Positions 44,836-54,762 of a stretch of 55,795 bases of DNA are shown here, one piece after another (the first letter of the stretch is position 1; the number at the start of each line of letters is the position of its first letter). The translations under genes and the position numbers were made by a program. The notes beneath the pieces are model-generated. The model had not been told where the DNA came from and ran no database searches. It was given only the letters and a program-made list of their open reading frames with translations. The stretch is from the NCBI RefSeq assembly GCF_003864415.1, contig NZ_BFFP01000012.1:1-55795 (forward strand), written 5' to 3'. Source of the DNA: Ligilactobacillus salitolerans (lineage in GTDB: Bacteria > Bacillota > Bacilli > Lactobacillales > Lactobacillaceae).

Positions 44836-46488
44836 TTATTTAATTCTCAGTACTCTTCTTAAAGACCCAGCTTTAGAACCCAAAACTTTATCGGCAACCC
44901 GTGTCTTCAAAGCCAGACCGGCATAGACAAAAGCACCAGCTCCAACCGCGACAAGCAAGACTAAAACTGCGAAGAAACGGTTCTGCACATTCAAGAACAG
45001 CCCGGACACAAAGACGATCAATAAGACTACAACAAACATAATCAAGGCAAAAACTGCCATTTGATTAAAACTCTTCAATAGGCGCCCCAGTTCCAAGCCA
45101 AATTTTTGGTTGATAAAACGCAACATCAAGTAACAAGAGACGCCCATACCGATTCCTGTCGCAAGGACTGGTCCGTAGCCGTGCAGTAAGGTTGTCATTG
45201 GGAATTGCAATACAACTTTAACGATCAGACCGACGATCGTGTATTTGATCGCCATCCGATTTTCATAGACCCCTTGCAAGATCGCTGACATCAGTGAGAA
45301 CAAGCCCAAGGCTAAGGCCGTATAGGCTGAAACACTCATGATAAAAATCCCTAAGTGATCATAGGAATAAAACAGCACGTACAACGGACGCGCCACAGCT
45401 GCCATTCCTAAAGCACACGGTAACATCACAAAGAAGAACAGTTCCAAGGCATCAGTCACTTGGTCTCGTGTACCTGCAATATCCCCACTTGTCACAGCTT
45501 CGGTCAACAGCGGGATCGCAGTTGAAGCCATCGCGATCGCCAAGGAAACGATAATCATCACTAATTTGTTGGCATTCCCAGCAAATAACGCATATTGGGC
45601 GTTGATCGAATCCAGGGAAAAATTAGTCATCCATTGCATGATCGGCTGGAAGGTGGCTTGATCTAGCAGATTGTATAACGTCATTGAAATGCTGACAAAG
45701 ATAAACGGGATCGACTGGTAGATAACTTCCTTGATCAATTTACCGTCCGAAACCTCAACAACATTCGCACTAGAATCGGCTAACTCATCAAAACGGCGCC
45801 GATGACGTAAATAGTAATAACCCAAGAGGACTAAGCCCCCGATCGCACCGAAAAACGCGCCGAGCGTTGAATGCACGACCCCCAATTCATAACCGCCTTT
45901 AAAGACACGCATGATCAGGTAGGTTGCCGCGAGCATATAGACAATTCGGACAAACTGTTCGACCAGCTGCGACATCGCTGAAGGCGCCATATCTTGGTAG
46001 CCCTGAAAGAACCCCCGCGCTAAACTCATCACCGGGATCAAGATCAAGGCAACTGCCAGGGAACGGTAAATCGGCACCATCCGCGGATCACCCTGTGAAA
46101 TCAAGGGTGAGATGAACCAGAGCAGCGCGGCTGAGAACAAACCTAAGCCAAACATTAAATACATTGTCTTCTTAAAGAGCCGCCGACCGACCTGATACTC
46201 ATTTAGCGAGTTGTAATAAGCAACTTGTTTAGCAACAGCTGACGGGATCCCAGCCGTAGCGATCATAATAAAGAGACTGTACACTGTATAACCCTTGGTA
46301 TAAAGTGCGTTGGCCTGCAACTTGTCAGCGCCGAACCACCCATACCACGGAATAATGTAAATTGCCCCCAAGACGCGAGAAAAAATGCTGCCGGCAGTCA
46401 TCCAAGCCGAACCCTTCAACATCTTCTCTTTAGCAGTCGGTTCAGAAACGGTTGGCCCCTGGTTTGGCTGGACCTTATGTTCACTCAT
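44836..46488 (-). CDS. ytgP: Polysaccharide/lipid II flippase, MurJ-like YtgP family
   Basis: About 550 residues with about 14 transmembrane helices of the MOP superfamily. The N-terminal KGSAWMTAGSIFSRVLGAIY and the conserved Arg/Glu pattern agree with the SpoVB/YtgP branch; YtgP-type proteins act as lipid II flippases in streptococci and Bacillus. The ATG at 46488 is preferred to the TTG at 46491, but the binding site is weak (GGAAAG 17 bases away). It follows leuS, a frequent neighbour in lactobacilli. Confidence 0.9.
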   Translation of the reverse strand: MSEHKVQPNQGPTVSEPTAKEKMLKGSAWMTAGSIFSRVLGAIYIIPWYGWFGADKLQANALYTKGYTVYSLFIMIATAGIPSAVAKQVAYYNSLNEYQVGRRLFKKTMYLMFGLGLFSAALLWFISPLISQGDPRMVPIYRSLAVALILIPVMSLARGFFQGYQDMAPSAMSQLVEQFVRIVYMLAATYLIMRVFKGGYELGVVHSTLGAFFGAIGGLVLLGYYYLRHRRRFDELADSSANVVEVSDGKLIKEVIYQSIPFIFVSISMTLYNLLDQATFQPIMQWMTNFSLDSINAQYALFAGNANKLVMIIVSLAIAMASTAIPLLTEAVTSGDIAGTRDQVTDALELFFFVMLPCALGMAAVARPLYVLFYSYDHLGIFIMSVSAYTALALGLFSLMSAILQGVYENRMAIKYTIVGLIVKVVLQFPMTTLLHGYGPVLATGIGMGVSCYLMLRFINQKFGLELGRLLKSFNQMAVFALIMFVVVLLIVFVSGLFLNVQNRFFAVLVLLVAVGAGAFVYAGLALKTRVADKVLGSKAGSLRRVLRIK

Positions 46489-46658
46489 CAAAAATAAACC
46501 AGCTTTCCATTTTCAATTTAAAGGAAGTTCAAAATCTATTAACTCCTAAAATATAGTCCTGAAACAATTTTATAGAATTTATTAATACTTAGCAAACTTT
46601 ATTCAAAATCATTATAAATTTATAAAGTCTGACGAAAAGAGACAACTTAATTACGTCA
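46489..46658. other. AT-rich leader region of the flippase gene
   Basis: About 170 bases, very AT-rich, without a credible ORF. On the minus strand it contains TATAAA-like strings (near 46615 and 46575) suitable for a promoter, but no clear -35/-10 pair. Confidence 0.35.
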
Positions 46659-46742
46659 AAAGATGGAACCAGAGTAATTCGGTTTGGCTCCAAGTCGAGC
46701 AAAGATGGAACCAGAGTGATCCAGTCTGGCTCCAAGTCGGAG
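46659..46742 (-). repeat. Two 42-base tandem hairpin repeats between leuS and the flippase gene
   Basis: Copies 46659-46700 and 46701-46742 share AAAGATGGAACCAGAGT and TGGCTCCAAGTCG; a truncated third copy (AAAGAATGAACCAGC) starts at 46743. Each forms a hairpin: GGAGCCAGA pairs with TCTGGTTCC in minus-strand sense. Between copies the loop bases vary while the stem is kept. Frame-preserving length (14 codons) makes a spurious ORF here. Confidence 0.85.
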
Positions 46743-46753
46743 AAAGAATGAAC

Positions 46754-46795
46754 CAGCAAAAAGCGCGAGTACCTTATCCAAGTACCCACGCTTCT
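46754..46795 (-). terminator. Terminator after leuS
   Basis: Minus-strand AGCGTGGGTACTT pairs with AAGGTACTCGCGCT (one bulge) around GGAT, followed by TTTTTGC; 15 bases past the stop. Confidence 0.8.
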
Positions 46796-46810
46796 TTTCT
46801 TTACCTGTAA

Positions 46811-49225
46811 TTATTTACCAACAACAATATTGACCAGCTTGTTTGGCACAGCAATTACTTTCTTGATTTCCTTGCCTGCCAGCTCTTCTTTAACATGCTC
46901 ATCTGCCAAAGCGATTTCTTGCATCTGATCACGTGTTGTGTCGCGGGCAATTTCCAAGTGTTGACGCACCTTGCCGTTCACCTGAACTACGATCTCAACT
47001 GCATCGTTGATCAACTTACTTTCGTCATAGCTTGGCCAAGCAGCGTAGGTGATCGTGCCGACATGCCCCAATTTGGTCCAGAGTTCTTCGGCCAAGTGCG
47101 GTGTCAAAGGTGCCAGCATCTTAACTAAGCCCTCAACATATTCCAGCGGCAATGAATCTTGCTTGTAGCAGTCATTAACAAAGACCATCAGAGCCGATAT
47201 CGCCGTATTGAAATGCAAAGCTGTAAAGTCCTCAGTCACTTTTTTAACTGCCTGGTTGTAGGATTGATCAAGCTGATGGTCATTGATCGTCGTGATCCGG
47301 TCACGCAATTCATCTTCCTCATCGATCAGCAGGTTCCAGATCCGTTTGATAAACTTATGAGCTCCATTCAAACCATCTTCGCTCCAAGCAATCGAGGCAT
47401 CTAAAGGTCCCATGAACATCTCGTAAAGACGTAAGGTATCAGCACCATATTGTTCCACGATGTCATCTGGATTGACAACATTGCCCTTAGATTTGGACAT
47501 CTTTTCGTGATTGTCTCCTAAGATCATACCTTGGTTGACCAGCTTCTGGAATGGTTCCTTGGTCGGTACAACGCCTAGATCATAGAGGAACTTGTGCCAG
47601 AAACGAGCATATAACAAGTGCAAAACAGCATGTTCGGCCCCGCCGACGTAAAGGTCGACTGACATCCATTGCTTGAGTTTATCGTAATCAGCTAAAGCAT
47701 CTTGATTGTGCGGATCGACATAACGTAAGAAGTACCAAGAGCTGCCAGCCCATTGCGGCATGGTATTGGTCTCGCGTTTCCCTTTACGGCCGTTTTCGTC
47801 AACCAACTTGACCCAGTCGGTCAAGTTGGCCAATGGGCTTTCCCCTGTGCCGGAAGGCTTGATGTCTTTAGCTTTTGGCAAAAGCAACGGCAACTCGTCT
47901 TCAGGGACAAGAGTTGTTTCCCCGTCTTCCCAGTGAATGACTGGGATCGGTTCACCCCAATATCTCTGGCGAGAAAAGAGCCAGTCACGCAAGCGGTAGT
48001 TGACTTTCTTTTCGCCAACCTTCTTTTCATTCAGCCAGTCGATCATTTTGGCAATCGCAGCTTCTTTACCCAAACCATCCAAAAAGCCGGAGTTAATATG
48101 CTTGCCATCGCCAGTATAGGCTTCTTTAGTGATGTCGCCACCTTCGATGACAGGCACGATCGGCAAATCAAATTTCTGGGCAAACTCGTAATCACGGTCA
48201 TCATGGGCTGGTACGACCATGATCGCACCAGTTCCATACGAAGCCAAAACATAATCAGCGATCCAGATCTGAACTTTTTGCCCGTTTACAGGATTGATCA
48301 CATATGAACCAGTGAAGACACCGGTCTTGTTTTTGGCCAAATCAGTCCGTTCCAAGTCAGATTTATGGGAAACTTCGCTGACATAGGCTTCGACGGCCTC
48401 TTTTTGTTCCGGTTTAGTTAATTTTTTGACCAATTCATGTTCCGGTGCTAACACCATGCAGGCAGCACCGAAAATTGTGTCTGGGCGTGTTGTAAAGACT
48501 TCGATCTCGTCTTCTTGATCTGCGACCTTAAAGCGGATCGAAGCTCCGACAGAGCGGCCGATCCAGTTGCGTTGCTGTTCTTTGATCGCTTCTGGCCAAT
48601 CCAGGCCATCTAAATCATCGATCAAACGATCAGCATAGGCGGTGATCTTCAAGACCCACTGCCGCATTGGCTTGCGGATCACAGGGAAACCGCCGCGTTC
48701 CGTTTTGCCATCGATCACTTCTTCATTAGCGACAACTGTTCCCAAATCTGGACTCCAGTTGACCGGTACTTCAGCTTCATAAGCTAAGCCCTTTTTATAC
48801 AGCTGCTCGAAGATCCATTGCGTCCACTTGTAATAATCGGGATCAGTTGTGTTGATCTCACGGTCCCAGTCATAGGACAAGCCCAGCGATTTGATCTGAC
48901 GACGGAAGTTATTGATGTTTTTCTTAGTAAATTCCCGAGGAGAATGTCCAGTATTTAACGCATACTGTTCGGCTGGCAAACCAAAAGCATCCCAACCCAT
49001 CGGATGCAACACATTGTAGCCTTGCATCCGTTTCATCCGGGCAACGATATCCGTTGCTGTGTATCCTTCTGGATGTCCAACGTGCAGCCCTTGTCCGGAT
49101 GGATAAGGGAACATATCTAGTGCATAGTAATTTTTCTTAGCAGGGTCCTCTGTTGTTTTGAAGGTTTGATGCTCATCCCAAAACCGTTGCCACTTTTTCT
49201 CAATCTTCTGATGCTCGTAAGCCAT
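46811..49225 (-). CDS. leuS: Leucyl-tRNA synthetase
   Basis: 804 residues from the ATG at 49225 with AAAGGAAG 10 bases upstream; the longer frame runs into the T-box terminator. Class I motifs are HVGH ([10 protein letters not shown], about 48) and KMSKS (EKMSKSKGN, about 576). The CP1 editing domain ([10 protein letters not shown]) lies between. A leucine T-box precedes the gene. Confidence 0.97.
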   Translation of the reverse strand: MAYEHQKIEKKWQRFWDEHQTFKTTEDPAKKNYYALDMFPYPSGQGLHVGHPEGYTATDIVARMKRMQGYNVLHPMGWDAFGLPAEQYALNTGHSPREFTKKNINNFRRQIKSLGLSYDWDREINTTDPDYYKWTQWIFEQLYKKGLAYEAEVPVNWSPDLGTVVANEEVIDGKTERGGFPVIRKPMRQWVLKITAYADRLIDDLDGLDWPEAIKEQQRNWIGRSVGASIRFKVADQEDEIEVFTTRPDTIFGAACMVLAPEHELVKKLTKPEQKEAVEAYVSEVSHKSDLERTDLAKNKTGVFTGSYVINPVNGQKVQIWIADYVLASYGTGAIMVVPAHDDRDYEFAQKFDLPIVPVIEGGDITKEAYTGDGKHINSGFLDGLGKEAAIAKMIDWLNEKKVGEKKVNYRLRDWLFSRQRYWGEPIPVIHWEDGETTLVPEDELPLLLPKAKDIKPSGTGESPLANLTDWVKLVDENGRKGKRETNTMPQWAGSSWYFLRYVDPHNQDALADYDKLKQWMSVDLYVGGAEHAVLHLLYARFWHKFLYDLGVVPTKEPFQKLVNQGMILGDNHEKMSKSKGNVVNPDDIVEQYGADTLRLYEMFMGPLDASIAWSEDGLNGAHKFIKRIWNLLIDEEDELRDRITTINDHQLDQSYNQAVKKVTEDFTALHFNTAISALMVFVNDCYKQDSLPLEYVEGLVKMLAPLTPHLAEELWTKLGHVGTITYAAWPSYDESKLINDAVEIVVQVNGKVRQHLEIARDTTRDQMQEIALADEHVKEELAGKEIKKVIAVPNKLVNIVVGK

Positions 49226-49255
49226 TTGACCAATACTTCCTTTCCAATTTTCAAT

Positions 49256-49497
49256 AAAAAAAGTCCCATACGTGTCCTTCATCAAAGAAGAACTGTATAG
49301 GACGAATTGCTCGCGGTACCACCTAAATTTCGACCGTCACCAGCCGACACTCTTTTTCATAACGGGAAATACCGTTCTTACCTACTAACTTCAGCAAGAA
49401 ACTCAAAGGCGAGTTCACACAACCGGCTGTTACGCTTGCACCAGACCGCGTACTCTCTTGATCGGTCGGTTGTCCTACTATTCCTTCTCTGCGTTAA
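49256..49497 (-). promoter_or_regulatory. T-box riboswitch, leucine specifier (CUC), for leuS
   Basis: In minus-strand sense the specifier loop GTGTGAA-CTC-GCC puts CUC at 49413-49411, the T-box core GGTGGTACCGCG lies near 49325-49314, and the terminator (GTCC...GGAC-type stem, 49303-49263) ends in seven T. The antiterminator/terminator switch responds to uncharged tRNA-Leu. Confidence 0.95.
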
Positions 49498-49508
49498 TAT
49501 TATCTTTA

Positions 49509-49537
49509 ACTATAGCAAACCCATTTTTGTTATGCAA
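49509..49537 (-). promoter_or_regulatory. leuS promoter
   Basis: TTGCAT (49537-49532), 17-base spacer, TATAGT (49514-49509), with the predicted start just before the T-box stem I. Confidence 0.75.
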
Positions 49538-49555
49538 TAGCTAAATTAATTCATT

Positions 49556-51733
49556 CTATTTTAATTTTAATGTTTGTCCCACATAGATCGTGTCTGAAAC
49601 TAAATGGTTCAAGGACTTCAACTGGTTGACTGTCAACTTATTGCGGGTGGCGATCCGCCAAAGAGAATCCCCTTGCGCGACTACATAGCTTCCCTGCTTA
49701 GCATCCTGGCTCTGAACTGTCTTGGTTGCTGCGTTGACAGAAGAACGCTGTTGAACCCGCAATGACTGGCCGATATAAATCACGCTGCCGGTCAAATGGT
49801 TCAGTTCGCGAAGTTTGGCGATCGTCGTATGGTGTTCGTTTGCGATCGACCACAAAGAATCATTTTTTTGCACAACATAGGTCCCGGCTATCTGCTTGCT
49901 TGAGCTTGTTTTCTTGGCTGAAGCTTGCTTAGTCTGCGTACTTGTTTTCGCAGCTGACTTGCCTCTGACCTGCAGTTTTTGCCCAACTGTGATCAGATCA
50001 CTAGTCAGATGATTAGCAGCTTTCAGCGCTGGGACCGTCATCCCATGTTGAGTTGCGATCGACCACAAAGAATCGCCTGATTTGACCTGATAAGTACTGC
50101 TCGAGTCGTTTGGCTCAGGAGCCGCCGTTTTCTTCTGAGCAGTACTTGTAGTCTGACTTTTCTGAGGTCCGCTCAGCTGAAGCTTTTGCCCAACTGTGAT
50201 CAGATCAGAAGTCAAATTATTTAGCTTTTTGATCTGAGCAACTGTCATATTATGCTGATGTGCAATCGCCCACAAACTGTCTGAACTTTTAACCGTATAA
50301 GACGAGCCAGCAGTTGTTTGTTTGTTCTGCTGAGTCGCAGCAGGCTGATTTTGATTTACTTTCTGAGTCTTGACCGGAGTTGTCTGCGCAGCTTTTTGAC
50401 CTACGACTAGTTCTTGATTTACGTAGATAATATCACCTTGCAAATTATTCCAAGCACGTAACTGGTCGACTTTAGTCTTAAACTTCTGCGAGATCGACCA
50501 GAGACTATCGTGTTTTTGGACCCGATAGGTCTGAGCATTGGCCGGCTTTTGCGCTGATGTGGTCGTTTTTTGTGCTTGACCAGCAGCAGGTTTGCTGCTG
50601 GTTGAACTCGTTGTGCCGCTTTGTTTGACCTTGAGTTTTTGTCCTGGATAAATGTCGTTGCCGGTCAGATTATTGGCACTTTTTAGTTCCGGCAAAGTCA
50701 TCCCGTGATTAATTGCGATCCGATAGAGGGAGTCGCCGGATTTAACAGTATATTGTCCATTAGCAGCTACTGCGCCAGACTGATTTGTCTTAGTGCTTGT
50801 CTGGTCGATAATTGGAGTTGATGAGCCAACTGTCGAGCTCTGTTTGCTGTCGTATTGCTTCAAATTGTACTGATTGACCAACCTAACAAGTTTATCCGCA
50901 TAATCCGGTGCTGTAGCATAAGTTCCGTAAACACCGTGTGCCAGATTAGCGGCAGCTTTTTCCACACTCCCTGCTTTGAGAGTTGAGTTAGGAAAATGTC
51001 CCAAGATCAGATTCGCATAGTTGTTGAGACTATCTGTGTAAGATGAATATTTCTGAAAATTAGCCTGAACTGTGTGAGACTTCCCGCCATAATACTCAGA
51101 AGTCTGCATGCTGACAAAAGCTCCGCTCCCAGACCACTTAACGCCAAACAAGTTATGAGCAGACGTTGCTAAAGAGCTGCTGCCCCAACCGCTCTCCAGA
51201 GCCGCTTGGGCGATCATTAACGAAGCGTAAAGTCCACGCTGCTGCGCCACCTGCATTGCGGAAGGTGCAATATTATTTATGAAACCTTGTGTTGATGTAA
51301 AAAGCGAGCGCGTACTGTATGTTGAAACACTATTTGTCGCAAGACTTTTATTGGCAGTGTTTTGCTGGTTTACCCCATTAGTTTCCACTTGTTGCTTTGC
51401 TTGACTTGCAGTCTGCTCACTGCTGGAGCTGGCTTGACCGCTCGTTGTTTGCGGTGTGGACTGCGAGTTTTGTGCCGCAACCGTGCCTTGTCCTTGCTGA
51501 TTGCTGCTGCCGTTAGCCTGACCTTGGCTGCCAGCGTTTTTAGCGCCTGTCTGTTGTCCGTCTGCAACCTGGACTGTCGTGTCGGCTAAAGCCTTGGTCC
51601 GACTCAACCCAACACCAGCTGTTCCCATTAATACTGTAGTTCCCAGATATGTAGTTGCTTTTTTGACGGATTTAAAATTTTCGGTAAATTGCAAAGCTTT
51701 TTCTGCTTCAATTCGTTCTTTCCGTTTTTTCAA
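49556..51733 (-). CDS. Secreted glucosaminidase with six LysM repeats
   Basis: 725 residues, TTG start with AGGGGG 8 bases upstream. A long basic N-terminus leads to a hydrophobic stretch and likely signal cleavage after ALA near residue 50. A Ser/Thr/Gln-rich linker is followed by a GH73 N-acetylglucosaminidase domain (about 150-300, with AQAALESGWGSS carrying the catalytic Glu and HNLFGVKW). Six LysM modules follow, each near DSLWSIA-x-GMT-type consensus, separated by Thr/Gln-rich linkers. It would cut septal peptidoglycan while bound to the wall by LysM. Similar proteins act as cell-separation autolysins. Confidence 0.92.
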   Translation of the reverse strand: MKKRKERIEAEKALQFTENFKSVKKATTYLGTTVLMGTAGVGLSRTKALADTTVQVADGQQTGAKNAGSQGQANGSSNQQGQGTVAAQNSQSTPQTTSGQASSSSEQTASQAKQQVETNGVNQQNTANKSLATNSVSTYSTRSLFTSTQGFINNIAPSAMQVAQQRGLYASLMIAQAALESGWGSSSLATSAHNLFGVKWSGSGAFVSMQTSEYYGGKSHTVQANFQKYSSYTDSLNNYANLILGHFPNSTLKAGSVEKAAANLAHGVYGTYATAPDYADKLVRLVNQYNLKQYDSKQSSTVGSSTPIIDQTSTKTNQSGAVAANGQYTVKSGDSLYRIAINHGMTLPELKSANNLTGNDIYPGQKLKVKQSGTTSSTSSKPAAGQAQKTTTSAQKPANAQTYRVQKHDSLWSISQKFKTKVDQLRAWNNLQGDIIYVNQELVVGQKAAQTTPVKTQKVNQNQPAATQQNKQTTAGSSYTVKSSDSLWAIAHQHNMTVAQIKKLNNLTSDLITVGQKLQLSGPQKSQTTSTAQKKTAAPEPNDSSSTYQVKSGDSLWSIATQHGMTVPALKAANHLTSDLITVGQKLQVRGKSAAKTSTQTKQASAKKTSSSKQIAGTYVVQKNDSLWSIANEHHTTIAKLRELNHLTGSVIYIGQSLRVQQRSSVNAATKTVQSQDAKQGSYVVAQGDSLWRIATRNKLTVNQLKSLNHLVSDTIYVGQTLKLK

Positions 51734-51868
51734 ATCATCAACCCCCTAAACTCATTTAAAACAAGACCCGCAGAATATGCCAGTCCCTACTGGCAACTTA
51801 ACGTTACTAGTGTCTAATAGCTAACATTATATCATTGCAAGGTAAAAAATACACCTAAAAGACTTTAT

Positions 51869-51902
51869 GAAAAAAGCACAACTCATCCACAATGAGCTGC
51901 GC
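51869..51902 (-). terminator. Terminator after metK
   Basis: Minus-strand GCGCAGCTCA pairs with TGAGTTGTGC (two wobbles) around a 7-base loop, followed by six T. Confidence 0.85.
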
Positions 51903-51917
51903 TTAATTAATTCGTTT

Positions 51918-53108
51918 TTATTTGACAAATTGTTCTTTCAATTCAACAACTTTATCTGTCTTTTCCCATGGTAGATCCAAGTCGGTCCGACCAAAATGTC
52001 CATAAGCGGCGGTTTGCTTATAAATCGGACGCCGCAAATCAAGCATCTGGATGATTCCTTCTGGCCGGAGATCAAAGACAGCGCGGATCGCACGAATCAA
52101 CGATTGATCATCAACTGTCCCAGTTCCGAATGTATTGACCGAAACGGAAACAGGTTGAGCAACACCGATAGCATAAGCGAGTTGTACCTCGACTTCAGAA
52201 GCAAAACCTGCTGCAACAACGTTTTTAGCAATATAACGTGCTGCATAGCTAGCCGAACGATCAACTTTAGTTGCATCTTTGCCTGAAAAAGCACCGCCGC
52301 CATGGTGTGCGTACCCACCATATGTATCGACAATGATCTTACGACCTGTTAGGCCAGCATCTCCTTGCGGTCCGCCAACAACAAAACGGCCGGTTGGATT
52401 GACAAAATATTTAGTGTCATCATCCAGTAATTCTGCCGGAATGACTGCTTTGATCACGTGTTCTAAGATATCAGCCCGGATCTGCTTTAAAGTCACTTCC
52501 GGCTTATGCTGTGTAGAAACAACCACTGTATCGACGCGGAACGGCTCATTTTGCTCGTCATATTCAACCGTCACTTGTGCTTTGGCATCAGGCCCAAGGT
52601 AAGTTAGTTCTCCGGTTTTACGGACAGCAGCGATCTTGCGCATCAGCTTATGGCTCAAAGTAATCGGCAATGGCATTAATTCAGGTGTTTCATCAATGGC
52701 ATAACCGAACATCATTCCTTGGTCACCGGCACCAATCGTATCGAGGACATCAGTTTGGCCTGACTTAGTTTCCAGCGAATGATCGACACCTAAAGCAATG
52801 TCAGGCGATTGTTCATCGATGGCGGTCATAACCGCACAGTTATCACCATCAAAGCCAAACTTATTGTCAGCGTAACCGATATCTTTGATGGTCTGACGTG
52901 CAACTTTTTGGATGTCCACATAAGCTGAGGTAGAAACCTCACCTACGACGACAACCAGACCGGTCGTCACTGTTGTTTCAACCGCAACACGAGCGTTGGG
53001 ATCCTGCGTTAACATCGCATCAAGGATCGCATCACTGATCTGATCTGCGATTTTATCTGGATGTCCTTCTGAAACGGACTCCGATGTAAATAAATGTCTT
53101 TCTGACAT
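51918..53108 (-). CDS. metK: S-adenosylmethionine synthetase
   Basis: 396 residues. GHPDKIADQ (about 17-25), the DGDNCAV region and [17 protein letters not shown] (about 257-273) are the three MetK signatures. It makes SAM from methionine and ATP. The GGGGG binding site is 9-10 bases before the ATG and is part of the SMK box. Confidence 0.97.
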   Translation of the reverse strand: MSERHLFTSESVSEGHPDKIADQISDAILDAMLTQDPNARVAVETTVTTGLVVVVGEVSTSAYVDIQKVARQTIKDIGYADNKFGFDGDNCAVMTAIDEQSPDIALGVDHSLETKSGQTDVLDTIGAGDQGMMFGYAIDETPELMPLPITLSHKLMRKIAAVRKTGELTYLGPDAKAQVTVEYDEQNEPFRVDTVVVSTQHKPEVTLKQIRADILEHVIKAVIPAELLDDDTKYFVNPTGRFVVGGPQGDAGLTGRKIIVDTYGGYAHHGGGAFSGKDATKVDRSASYAARYIAKNVVAAGFASEVEVQLAYAIGVAQPVSVSVNTFGTGTVDDQSLIRAIRAVFDLRPEGIIQMLDLRRPIYKQTAAYGHFGRTDLDLPWEKTDKVVELKEQFVK

Positions 53109-53111
53109 TAA

Positions 53112-53195
53112 AATTCCCCCACTATCTGTTTAATAATTGGTTACAAGGCATCTTCATCAAAAATGAATCCTTTCGGGAATGAGTTGTAACATCGT
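53112..53195 (-). promoter_or_regulatory. SMK box (SAM-III riboswitch) of metK
   Basis: In minus-strand sense GATGTTACAACTCATTCCCG opens the element, then GAAAGGAT, later GATGCCTTGTAACC, and finally GGGGGAAT, the ribosome binding site. GTTACAA pairs with TTGTAAC, and ATTCCC can pair with GGGGGAAT to hide the binding site when SAM is bound. This is the classical Lactobacillales metK arrangement. Confidence 0.95.
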
Positions 53196-53431
53196 AAATT
53201 TTAACATAAAAAAAGCCTAAGGTATATAAAATACGTCCAGGTATTATTATTCCCTTCAGCATGATAGAGACGGACATGATCAAGCAGGTACTGCTCGATT
53301 TCAAAACAAAAATCCCGAGTAGGCCTAATCTGTCAAAGCAATTTCAGCTTCCAACCAGTACGAATCTTCTCAAAACAGCAAATTCCCCGCTCGCACTACC
53401 ACGTTTCAGTCAAGACTGAGCAGCAGAATAC

Positions 53432-53459
53432 AAAAAAACCGTCCCAATTAAGGAACGGC
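53432..53459 (-). terminator. Terminator at the end of the tRNA cluster
   Basis: Minus-strand CCGTTCC pairs with GGGACGG around TTAATT, followed by seven T. The 236 bases between it and the SMK box hold a weak metK promoter (TTAAAAT near 53200) and no ORF. Confidence 0.85.
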
Positions 53460-53477
53460 AAATTTAAATCGTCACAA

Positions 53478-53551
53478 CGGTCCTAACCGGATTTGAACCG
53501 GTGATCTCCTGCGTGACAGGCAGGCGTGATAAACCCCTACACCATAGGACC
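53478..53551 (-). tRNA. tRNA-Asp(GTC), copy 1
   Basis: Anticodon loop CTGTCAC. Acceptor GGTCCTA pairs with TAGGACC, G73. Identical to the copy at 54117. Confidence 0.95.
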
Positions 53552-53554
53552 GAA

Positions 53555-53628
<74 letters not shown>

Positions 53629-53643
53629 ATAATAATAAAAAAG

Positions 53644-53715
53644 TGACCCGTACGGGATTTGAACCCATGTTACCGCCGTGAAAGGGCGGTGTCTTAACCA
53701 CTTGACCAACGGGTC
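53644..53715 (-). tRNA. tRNA-Glu(TTC)
   Basis: Anticodon loop CTTTCAC within CCGCC/GGCGG. Acceptor GACCCGT pairs with ACGGGTC. Confidence 0.94.
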
Positions 53716-53724
53716 ATAAAGAAA

Positions 53725-53812
53725 CGGAGAAGGAGAGATTCGAACTCTCGCGCCGTTTTACCGACCTACACCCTTAGCAGGGGCGCCTCTTCAGCCACTT
53801 GAGTACTTCTCC
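53725..53812 (-). tRNA. tRNA-Ser(GCT)
   Basis: Class II tRNA with long variable arm; anticodon loop CTGCTAA; acceptor GGAGAAG/CTTCTCC and G73. Confidence 0.94.
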
Positions 53813-53827
53813 ATAACATAAAACTAA

Positions 53828-53902
<75 letters not shown>

Positions 53903-53925
53903 ATAACAACGATCTCTAGATCGTA

Positions 53926-53996
53926 AGCGGGTGACGAGAATCGAACTCGCGACAACAGCTTGGAAGGCTGTGGTTTTACCACTAAACTACACCCGC
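53926..53996 (-). tRNA. tRNA-Gly(TCC)
   Basis: Anticodon loop CTTCCAA; acceptor GCGGGTG/CACCCGC; closely related to tRNA-Gly(CCC) at 21969. Confidence 0.95.
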
Positions 53997-54006
53997 ATTT
54001 TTGCAA

Positions 54007-54079
54007 TGGCGCGGGACGGAATCGAACCGCCGACACACGGAGCTTCAATCCGTTGCTCTACCGACTGAGCTACCGAGCC
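54007..54079 (-). tRNA. tRNA-Phe(GAA)
   Basis: Anticodon loop TTGAAGC. Acceptor GGCTCGG faces CCGCGCC, leaving a U4-C69 mismatch where A69 would be expected. Confidence 0.93.
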
Positions 54080-54116
54080 ATAAAAATCACAACTTGAGCG
54101 AATGCCCAACGAGAAG

Positions 54117-54190
54117 CGGTCCTAACCGGATTTGAACCGGTGATCTCCTGCGTGACAGGCAGGCGTGATAAACCCCTACACCATAGGACC
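54117..54190 (-). tRNA. tRNA-Asp(GTC), copy 2
   Basis: Identical to the tRNA at 53478; part of a duplicated Asp-fMet unit. Confidence 0.95.
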
Positions 54191-54193
54191 GAA

Positions 54194-54267
<74 letters not shown>

Positions 54268-54277
54268 ATAATAAAAA

Positions 54278-54367
54278 AGGAGGATAAGAGATTCGAACTC
54301 TTGCGTGGTTTTACCCACCTGACGGTTTTCAAGACCGTTCCCTTCAGCCAGACTTGGGTAATCCTCC
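54278..54367 (-). tRNA. tRNA-Ser(TGA)
   Basis: Class II tRNA; anticodon loop CTTGAAA; acceptor GGAGGAT/ATCCTCC. The discriminator reads U. Confidence 0.93.
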
Positions 54368-54406
54368 ATAAAATTAAGTTTCATACTATAAGGTTCATTG
54401 AAACAA

Positions 54407-54480
54407 TGGACCTTGTAGGACTCGAACCTACGACAGGACGGTTATGAGCCGTCTGCTCTAACCAACTGAGCTAAAGGTCC
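54407..54480 (-). tRNA. tRNA with CAT anticodon, probably Ile2 (lysidine type)
   Basis: Sequence GGACCTTTAGCTCAGTTGGT with anticodon loop CTCATAA resembles the Bacillus tRNA-Ile2 that TilS converts to read AUA. Elongator Met is the alternative. Confidence 0.85.
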
Positions 54481-54496
54481 AAGCTCTGGTATGAAA

Positions 54497-54570
54497 TCGC
54501 GGCGGGGGGGATCGAACCCTCGACCTCCCGGGTATGAACCGGACGCTCTAGCCAGCTGAGCTACACCGCG
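54497..54570 (-). tRNA. tRNA-Met(CAT), elongator
   Basis: Anticodon loop TTCATAC; acceptor CGCGGTG/CGCCGCG, A73. The T-stem GAGGG faces CCCCC, giving one A-C mismatch. Confidence 0.88.
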
Positions 54571-54586
54571 ATAAAAAACATACAAA

Positions 54587-54660
54587 TCGGGAAGACAGGA
54601 TTCGAACCTGCGACCCCCTGGTCCCAAACCAGGTGCTCTACCAAGCTGAGCTACTTCCCG
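54587..54660 (-). tRNA. tRNA-Pro(TGG)
   Basis: Anticodon loop TTTGGGA; acceptor CGGGAAG/CTTCCCG, A73. Confidence 0.95.
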
Positions 54661-54665
54661 ATCAA

Positions 54666-54739
54666 TGCACCCAGTAGGAGTCGAACCTACAACCTTCTGA
54701 TTCGTAGTCAGACACTCTATCCAATTGCGCTATGGGTGC
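54666..54739 (-). tRNA. tRNA-Arg(ACG)
   Basis: Anticodon loop CTACGAA; acceptor GCACCCA/TGGGTGC. Reads CGN, and is the natural ligand of the CGU-specifier T-box of argS. Confidence 0.95.
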
Positions 54740-54762
54740 AAAAAAAAATAAAAAAATCAAAA

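Noticed and set aside
46589-46789. 66-codon minus ORF with a 14-residue internal repeat
   Set aside because: The peptide repeat only reflects the 42-base DNA repeat; the frame crosses the leuS terminator and has no binding site.
47753-48307. 184-codon plus-strand ORF inside leuS
   Set aside because: Antisense shadow of a highly conserved synthetase; no start signals.
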